Assembly: GCA_030035585.1 (NCBI GenBank)
Contig: CM057466.1
Coordinates: 58,845,233 to 58,909,232 of the forward strand
DNA: 64,000 nt
Source of the DNA: Dugong dugon
Lineage: Eukaryota > Chordata > Mammalia > Sirenia > Dugongidae
Direction: 5' to 3'
Position 1 is the stretch's first letter. Each line of letters begins with the position of its first letter. Both the position numbers and the translations under genes were made by a program. Of the stretch, positions 56,550 through 64,000 are shown piece by piece. A model generated the notes under the pieces. That model was not told the origin of the DNA, searched no databases, and saw only the letters and a list, made by a program, of their open reading frames with translations.

Positions 56550-58185
56550 ACTGATAATTAGTCCTCCAAGATAAATTCCCTCCTGAGGAATTGGAGAGGA
56601 CCTCTCTGGCAGAGCTGTGTGACCTGCAGTTTAATAATTAGCCCTTAGCTTATGTATGTGTAGCTCCCCTCCTAGCTGGACCCTGTCACCTCCTTTCCTT
56701 TGCCTTCCATTCCTACCCTTCCTGCTCCCTGATAGTTAAGCTCATAAGCTCTGGCTCAGCTTTCCAGGTTCCAGTCCTGGCTTGGAGAGGAGCTGGTATC
56801 TGAACACTTTAGGAGCCCACCAGGTGTATATGAGAAGGAGCAGGGCATCTTGGGGGAGGGAGCAGCATATACAAATCCACAAAGACACGAAGCCTCTCTG
56901 TCTGCTTTATTTCTCATCCTAATATGAGCCCCTGAAACAAATAGAGGGAGGGGAGGGGGAAGTGTCTGGCCCATTCCCTACAGCATAATAGATATGCAGT
57001 AAGCATTTGGTTAATGAACAAATTTTCCCAAGTTCTCCCCCTGTCTCCTCCCGACTGGTTGCCATTTTTTCTTTCCTCAGCTGCTAATGGAAAAGGAGGG
57101 AGAAGAGGAAGAGATGCTTATCAGTCAGGACTCACTGTAGGAAATAAACACCACTCCAGTATTATAAACAGAAAAGGACTTACTATCGGTAATTAGGTGT
57201 AAGTTGTTAAGGGCTGGAGCCAGCGGACTCTAGGCTGACTTCCAAGGAAGCCTTCAAGAGAACTGCAACATTTTCAGAACAGACTGCTGTGGCTGCAGCC
57301 CAAGGATAGGAAGACCTGCTGCTGCCTCCATGGCCATCTCTGGGCACCCAGGAAGCTAGAGACAAGGTGCAGCTGCAGAAATGGTCAGCAAGGAGCAGGG
57401 AGGCAGCCTTCCCCTTACTTGCTAACACCAATTTGCAAAACCCAGTTGGCATCCAGAACCCAGCTCCAAGAGAATCAGTGAAGTGTTGTTTTTAGCTTTC
57501 CAACCTCTGTACACAAGATGAGGTTAGAAGAGGTATTGGGCAAACCCATCCATAAGATCAGCCACACTAAGGAACTGTGAGTGTGGGATGGGAGCAGGAA
57601 AAACGTATCCCTTAGGTGGATGAAAAAGGAGTGAAGAGCAAGGGCCACACAAGCTGTTAACCTGGTCAGTTGTTTAACCCCTCTGCTCCTCAGTTTTCTT
57701 CTCTGCTAAACAGGGATGTAGTAATAGCATTCACCTCAGAACATTGTTTTGAGGGTCACATGTGTACTGACACATAAAGCTCTTAGAGGCTAGCAAGCAC
57801 TTGGTTCTACCTTAGTTATTGTTAGTTTATTGCTATTCTTCTGTCCCATACTTCCTTCTACCTCATTTTACAATTCTGTAACAAAATCCCAGTTCATCTC
57901 CCTGTTAGCTTAGATGTCTGAATGCCAAATCCTTCCTTTCACCTGACCCACTGGTGTGCCCTGTTCATGGACCTCTCTCCTCTGCCCCCATTTCTCAGCC
58001 TTAGCCTCTCTGGAGCCATAGAATCTCATAAGTCTCTGCCCAGGGTTTTGGTTACTTGCCAGGTGGAGGGTAGGGAAAAGAAAGGGGTATCTTTTCTTTT
58101 TCTGCCTTGACTGTAACAAGAGAAATGCAGTATCAGAAGTTGGAATTTCTAATGCATTTTCTTTGAAAACATCAGTACAGGCTGC
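56550..58185. other. Intron 10, unassigned, with a faint MIR
   Basis: Around 57650–57790 the text 'ggtcagttgtttaacccctc' and 'ctgctaaacagggatgtagt' resembles MIR. The rest is not recognised. Confidence 0.4.
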
Positions 58186-59059
58186 ATCCTCTCAGCAGTG
58201 ATCAGAGACAGAAAACCCAAGCTTGTAGTCCCTGCCTGTGCATGGGGTCAAAAAAAAAAAAAAATCTTTTTGAATTGCGATGACAGCCTCCAAGCCACAC
58301 ACAGCCAGTGGTAAAGAGTAAAAATCTAACTGGCCAAGGAGGCTTAAGTACAACCTTCCACCAATAAGGGTCTTGTACTGACCCAGGAATGACCCTGAAA
58401 TAGCCAAGATAAAAGATAAAAACAATAGGAAAAATATGAGCAGGAACATCAGAGGCTGAACGTTGCAGGGGAAATGAGCTTTACAGAATTAGTTCACCCA
58501 AGTCACTAAACAAATAAACAAATTACCAAATGAATTAATAACAATAACCCCAGAAGGAAGTTATCAGTTGCAAGAGTTGCTGCAATGTATTATGTACAAT
58601 GTCCAGATTTCAACTAAAAAGAATGAGACATACAAAGAAATAGAAGTATGACCCATATACAGGAAAAAAAAAGCAGGTAATAGAGAATATGCAGTCTGAA
58701 GAACAGAGAGAAAAAAGAATTAAGCTAAATGAATAGAGACTGAGAGAGAGATGGGATATCACTGCGTACACCAACATATGCATAATGGGAATATCAGAAG
58801 GAGAGCAAAAAGAGAAAAGATAGAAAAAATAATCCAAGAAATGATGGCTGAAACTTCCCAAATTTGATGAAAAACAATCTGTACACCCAAGAACTCCAAG
58901 AAGGGTAAGTACAAAGAGACCCACACTGCTCGCAGACTCACCTTACGGAAAATACTAAAGGAAGTTCTTCAGGCTGAAAGCAAATGAGGACCAGACAGTA
59001 ATTTGAACCAGTATGAAAAAACAAAGAGTGTTGGTAATGGTAATTATTTAGGTAACTAC

Positions 59060-60612
59060 AAAAGATGTTCAACCATTTTGGGAGGTCGCATAGGATCAGG
59101 AACCAATGATACTGAAAAGAAGAGGTCCAAGCTGCACTAAAGACATTGACAAAAAACAAGGCTCCAGGAGTTGACGGAATACCAATGGAGATGTTTCAAC
59201 AAACGAATGCAGTGCTGGAAGTGCTCACTCATCTATGTAAAGAAATTTGGAAGACAGCTACCTGGCCAACTGACTGGAAGAGATCCACATTTACCCCTTT
59301 TCCAAAGAAAGGTGATCCAACTGAAGGCGGAAATTATTGAATGATATCATTAATATCACAGGCAAGTAAAATTTTGCTGAAGATCATTCAAAAACAGCTG
59401 CAGCAGTATATTAACAGGGAACTTCTGGAAATTCAAGCTGGATTTAGAAGAGGACATGGAATCAAGGATATCATTACTGATGCCAGATGGATCCTGGCTG
59501 AAAGCAGAGAGTACCAGAAAGATGTTTACCTGTGTTTTATTGACTATGCAAAAGCATTCACCTGTGTGGATCATAACAAATTATGGATAACATTGCAAAG
59601 AATGGAGATTCCAGAACATTAAATTGTGCTCATGAGGAACCTGTACATAGATCAAGGGGATACAGAACAAGAGGATACTGCGTGGTTTAAAGTCAGGAAA
59701 GGTGTGTGTCAGGGTTGTGTCCTCTCACCGTACTTATTCAATCTGTATGCTGAGCAAATAATCAGAGAAGCTGGACTATATGAAGATGAACAGGGCATCA
59801 GGATTGGAGGAAGACTCATTAACAACCTGTGATATGCAGATAATGCAGCCTTGCTTGCTGAAAGTGAAGAGGCCTTGAAACACTTACTGATGAAGATCAA
59901 AGACCATAGCCTTCAGTATGGATTACACCTCAACATAAAGAAGACCAAAATCCTCATAACTGGGCCAATAAGCAACATCTGATAAATGGAGAAAAGATTG
60001 AAATTGTCAAGGATTTCATTTTCCTTAGATCCTCAATGAATACCCATGGAAGCAGCAGTCAAGGGATCAAATGACACATTGTGTTGGGCAAATCTGATGC
60101 AAAAGACCTCTTTAAAATGTTAAAAAACAAACATGTCACTTCAAGGACAAAGGTGCACCTGACCCAAGCCATGGTATTTTTCGATCGCCTCATATTCATG
60201 CAAAAGCTGGACAATGAATAAGGAAGACCAAAGAAAAATTGACACCTTTAAATTATGGTGTTGGTGAAAAATATTGAATATACCATGGACTGCCAAATGA
60301 ATGAACAAATCTGTCTTGGAAGAAGTACAGCCCAAATGCTCCTTAGAAGCTAGGATGATGAGACTTCATCTCACGTACTTTGGATGTGTTATCAGGAGGA
60401 ACCAGTTCCTGGAGAAGGACATCATGCTTGGTATAGTAGAAGGTCAGTGAAAAAGAGGAAGACCCTCAACGAGATGAATTGACACAGTGTCTGCAACAAT
60501 GGGCTTACACATAACGATTGTGAGGATGGTGCAGGACTGGGCAGTGTTTTGTTCTGTTGTACATAGGGTCACTATGAGTTGGAACTGACCCGATGGCACC
60601 TAACTACAACAC
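59060..60612 (+). mobile_element. RTE (BovB-like) LINE, 5' truncated, sense
   Basis: It starts inside the reverse transcriptase and runs to the 3' end 'gggtcactatgagttggaac' with 'ctaactacaac'. The frame is open in parts: KNKAPGVDGIPMEMF, WPTDWKRSTFTPFPKKGDP, YLCFIDYAKAFTCVD, GVCQGCVLSPYLFNLYAEQ. Stops at about 59338 and 59830 fit CGA to TGA decay. Motif C reads YADN instead of YADD. RTE elements of this type were spread between animals by horizontal transfer and drive AfroSINE-type SINEs. Confidence 0.87.
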
Positions 60613-60904
60613 GAAAGACAGTATAATTGCATATTTATTCTCCTTTCTTCTTAACTGATTTTTAAAAGAAATCACATAAAGCAGTGCACACACACATACC
60701 GTTGCATTATAGGGCCTATAACATACAGAACTGCAATATATTTGACAGTAAAAGCACAAAGGACATGAGTGACAACAAAGCTGTATTGCAATAAGGAAAT
60801 GACATTTGATGGTAACTCAAATCCTCAGGAAGAAATGAAGGGTAAATAAGGTTTATATTAAATACTCTATAAATATACTTTCTCTCCTTTCTTCTACTAA
60901 GAAG

Positions 60905-61170
60905 ACTTGTTGTTAGGTACCATCAAGTCAGTTCTGACTCATAGTGACCCTAGGTGCAATAGAATGAAACATGGCCTGGTCCTGTGCCATCCTAACAATC
61001 ATTGCTATGTTTGAGCCCATTGTTGCAGCCACTGTGTCAAACCATCTCACTGAGGGTCTTCCTCTTTTTCATTGACCATCTACTTTACCAAGCATGATAT
61101 CCTTCTGCAGGGACTGGTCCCTCCTGATAACATGTCCAAAGTATGTGAGGTGAAGTCTCGTCATCCAATA
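60905..61170 (-). mobile_element. RTE LINE 3' end, antisense
   Basis: The reverse strand reads CTCACATACTTTGGACATGT, 'atcatgcttggtaaagtaga' and 'ggtcactatgagtcagaact', the same 3' end as the sense copies. It abuts the sense copy at 61171. Confidence 0.82.
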
Positions 61171-61967
61171 AGGAAGACTCATTAACAACCTGCGATATGC
61201 AGATGACACAACCTTGCTTGCTGAAAGTAAAGAAGAATTGAAGCACTCACTGATGAAGATCAAAGACTGCAGCCTTCAGTATGGATTACACCTCAACATA
61301 AAGAAAACAAAAATCCTCACAATTGGACCAATAAGCAACATCATCATAAACAGAGAAAAGATTGAAGTTGTCAAGGATTTCATTTTGCTTGTATCCACAA
61401 TCAGTGACCATGGAAGTAGCAGCCAAGTAATCAAATGATTGGACAAATCTGCTGCAAAAGACCTCTTTAAAGTGTTAAAAAGCAAAGAAGTCACTTTGAG
61501 GACTGAGGTGCCCCTGACCTAAGCCGTCGTGTTTGCAATTGCCTCATGTGCATGCGAAAGCTGGACTATGAATAAGGAAGACCAAAGAAGAATTCATGTT
61601 TTTGAATTACGGTGTTGGTGAAGAATATTGAATATACCATGGGCTGCCAGAAGAACAAACAAGCCTGTCTTGGGAGAAGGACAGCCAGAATGCTCTTAGA
61701 AGCAAGAATGGCAAGACTTTGTCTCACATACTTTGGACATGTTACCAGGAGGGATCAGTCCCTGGAGAAGTACATCATGCTTGGTAAAGTGGAGAGTCAG
61801 TGAGAAGGAGGAAGCCCTTGATGAGATGGATTAACACAGTGGCTGCAACAATGTTGCTCAGACATAGCAACATTTATGAAGATGGCACAGGTTGGGCAGT
61901 GTTTTGTTGTGTTGTATGTTGGGTTGCTATGAGTCGGAACTGACTCGATGGCACCTAACAACAACGA
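61171..61967 (+). mobile_element. RTE LINE, second sense copy, 5' truncated
   Basis: It starts 'aggaagactcattaacaacc', with NNLRYADDTTLLAESKEELK intact at motif C (YADD), and ends 'gagtcggaactgactcgatg' and 'acaacaac'. Later frames are broken. Confidence 0.85.
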
Positions 61968-61984
61968 GAACAGACTAGTGTTAA

Positions 61985-62650
61985 AGTGAAGTAGAATAGA
62001 CTATGAAGTATTAGAATGAATCACAAGTAGTAATGGTAAGAGATGTATACAATTCTTGTCTACAGTTATACGTGTCTTAATAAATGTCTCCGTTTGTATC
62101 TATTATCTATTAATCTGTGTGTGCATGTGTGTTCGTGTGCGTATTTATCGGGTTGCAATGTAAAATGTATTCCTCTGGTTGTTAACTAAAAAATTTGAAC
62201 GCTGCTGTGTGAAAGGACTCTGGAGGATTTTGTTTGTGTTTTTGAGTAGTTTGTCAGTTTTCTTTTACTCTGCTCCTTGGTCTTGTGCCTTCAGACTCTC
62301 AAATGGTTACAGCCGCAGTCATGAAGCATTTGCGTGAAGTGAATTTGCTATCTCTCTTGCAGCTGGAAGCTGTTGCTCAATAAATTACATCAATAGTTTG
62401 ACAAATCCATTTCACTGTGAAGCTATTCCTGTGTCAGAATATACTGGATGATTCCTTACCAGACTTGTTTGAGGGACGGACAAGAAACCACTCTGCCTTA
62501 TCTTTTACACATCATCTGTGAGGAGTAAGGACCAGTGAAATAAGCTTAAGGAACTAGTTTAAAGATGCATACTCTGTTTTATCTTTAACCCATTGTCTTA
62601 TTTTTACTCTTCTGCCTTAAACTCAGTAAAGAAAGAAGAGAGTATAAATT
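61985..62650. other. Unassigned stretch after the L1M
   Basis: Apart from the last L1M bases nothing is recognised. Confidence 0.35.
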
Positions 62651-62654
62651 TTAA

Positions 62655-62836
62655 TGTCCTAACTGACAGGTCAGCATTTCAAAACCACTAGCCACTCTGC
62701 GGGAGGAAGATTGACAGTCTGCTTCCATAAAGTTTTACCTTAGAAATCGTATGAGGTAGTTCTACTCTACTTATAGGGTCCCTATGAGTTGGAATCACTT
62801 CGATGGCAATGGATTTGTTTGGTTTTTTTGGTTTAT
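62655..62836 (+). mobile_element. AfroSINE, layout A, degenerate
   Basis: The text 'ccactagccactctgcggga', 'gtctgcttccataaagtttt' and 'gagttggaatcacttcgatg' remains; the head is lost. Confidence 0.8.
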
Positions 62837-62839
62837 CAT

Positions 62840-63815
62840 CTTTTTATCACTGACTCAAAACCCTGGAAACACCAGTCTAATCTTACCAACAAGCTGCATA
62901 GCAGTGTAAGCGGCAGATACAGTTACTTTAAAAAAAAAAGGATTTGATGAATTTAATAAATAGATTGAGGTTTGTGGGAAAAAATAAAATAATTGGGAAT
63001 TTGCAAATGTGTGTGATGATCTTTTTAATTAGAGTCACTCTTTCAAATGAGACCCATCTGAGGTTCTTGATATGAATATCGGAGAAAAATTTTCTTGAAT
63101 TTAAAAGCAAATGCAAGGCAAATATTTTAAAACCCACTTATGTCCTTCTTTTTGAAGATGTTAAAATTGAAGTATTGGCCCTAAGATATGATAGCTGCAA
63201 AATTCCGAGGCCAAGTCCTCATATGCAAATTCTCAAGAAATGTCTGGAGACCTGTTTACAACACATTAGCCTCTCACACTCAAAGGAATATAGAAGGGTT
63301 AGGAGATTGGTGGAGAGAGGACTTGGGCAGGTGGATGTCTCTGAAGAAAACTGTGCTGTGAAACCCTTAGCCATCCCCAAGGGCCAGGGTAAGTGCTAAC
63401 CCCCTCGTCTCAAACCTAATGAGGGGGACTTTCATGGGATGCCTCAAGAGGGGCAGCTGTGCCTGGGGCCAGACATCAGGTTGGAAAATCCAAAGGCTGA
63501 GATGGGAATTCCTGCTGGGGGCAGAGCAGGGAGAGTATGGCTGTGCTGGGAATGGCCTGTACTTACAGATGTGTGGGGTCAGAGGCGTGTGGGTGTTTCT
63601 GTGGTCAGATATGGGAGAGTGTAGGTGGGGTGTCTTGAATCCTGTCCAGTGGGTCTGCCTAGAGGCACCAGGAGACCTCATAAAAAGAAGCTGAAGCTTC
63701 TGTCCAGATCCCTAGGGGCTGAGAAAGTTGTGGGCTGAGGAAGTAGTCAACAAGCAATGGGGCATATAGAAGCATCCATCACCCGGGGTCAAAGGAATGG
63801 CAGGAGAGAGGTGCT
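62840..63815. other. Intron 10, unassigned
   Basis: A 74-codon open frame at 63175–63399 ends just before 'gtaagt'-like text, but I see no laminin or other family feature in it. No repeat is recognised. Confidence 0.4.
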
Positions 63816-63817
63816 GT

Positions 63818-64000
63818 CTTAGTCATCCAGTGCTGCTATAACAGAAATACCACTAGTGGATGGCTTTAACAAAGAGAAGTTTATTTCCTCACAGTAAAGT
63901 AGGCTAAAAGTCCACATTCAGGGCATCAGCTCCAGGGGAAGGCTTTCTCTCTCTGTCAGCCTTCTCATCAGTCTCCCCCTGGACTAGGAGTTTCTCCGCA
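63818..64000. mobile_element. Interspersed repeat, class unclear, runs off the window
   Basis: The text 'tgtcttagtcatccagtgct' and 'gaagtttatttcctcacagt' is a common mammalian repeat start. LTR (MaLR) and L1 3' UTR are both possible. Confidence 0.5.

Larger units (their letters stand above)
58190..62080 (+). mobile_element. Ancient L1M, sense, interrupted by two RTE insertions
   Basis: The parts 58190–59060, 60613–60904 and 61967–62080 follow one another in old-L1 order: 'aatgtccagatttcaactaa', 'aaaggaagttcttcaggctg', then 'gggcctataacatacagaac'. The first overlaps the region seen at 24680–25620. Confidence 0.68.

Noticed and set aside
62300-62420. Exon-like text after 'ctctcttgcag'
   Set aside because: The acceptor looks good, but the following frame soon stops and does not match laminin.
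411-62836. tRNA-like segments with B-box text
   Set aside because: They are the heads of AfroSINE copies, not tRNA genes. None folds as a full cloverleaf.
63175-63399. Open frame ending near a GTAAGT-like site, possible next LAMA3 exon
   Set aside because: The expected LE module after LE4 should be rich in Cys and Gly with a CxC start. This frame lacks that, and no good in-frame acceptor is present.

Overview
The window is an intron-rich stretch of a placental mammal genome and carries part of one protein-coding gene, LAMA3 (laminin alpha-3, long alpha-3B form), on the + strand. Ten exons (called E1–E10 here; they are not the gene's official numbers) lie between 1678 and 56178. Their splice phases agree throughout, and together they read 1153 coding bases with no stop. 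They encode the C-terminal two thirds of the laminin N-terminal (LN) domain, LE (laminin EGF-like) modules 1–3, a short linker and LE module 4. The signal peptide lies before the window and the rest of the chain after it. These exons belong to the long alpha-3B form; the short alpha-3A form starts from a promoter far downstream that is not in this window.

The interspersed repeats point to Afrotheria. More than twenty copies of the afrotherian tRNA-derived SINE (AfroSINE) are present in three layouts: A ('ggagccctggtggcacagtgg' head), B ('ggtccctgggtggtgcaaa' head) and C (longer, with a tail like the RTE LINEs here). Two RTE/BovB-like LINE copies and a distinctive young L1 with a long 3' UTR fit an elephant or close relative best. 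The species itself is inferred, not shown.

Layout. 1–3818: E1–E3 (LN domain) with a hAT fragment and two AfroSINEs upstream. 3819–14002: a 10 kb intron dominated by a 7.5 kb antisense L1 with an intact 5' end. 14003–22481: E4–E6 (end of LN, LE1, LE2 start) with a palindromic hAT-type element, a MIR, an L1 3'-UTR piece and AfroSINEs. 22482–37334: a 15 kb intron with an ancient L1M, an ERV-L remnant carrying a dUTPase-like reading frame, a composite L1/VNTR block, a Tigger element, a second palindromic element, an ERV-L solo LTR with target duplication, and three tandem L1 3' tails. 37335–41986: E7–E9 with a tandem pair of AfroSINEs. 41987–56046: a 14 kb intron, opened by a GC donor, with an AfroSINE cluster, an MER5-like element, a 5'-truncated L1 with a 20 bp target duplication and a second L1 nested in an older L1M. 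56047–56178: E10. 56179–64000: the next intron, with two RTE copies nested in an L1M.

I found no undescribed multi-gene system, RNA gene, CRISPR array or second cellular gene. The most useful observations are the GC-AG intron after the 63-nt in-frame exon E9, an extra ninth cysteine in LE2, an AfroSINE starting 19 bases inside the intron after E10, unusual inverted structures in both ERV-L copies, long palindromes, and the tail shared by RTE LINEs and AfroSINEs.
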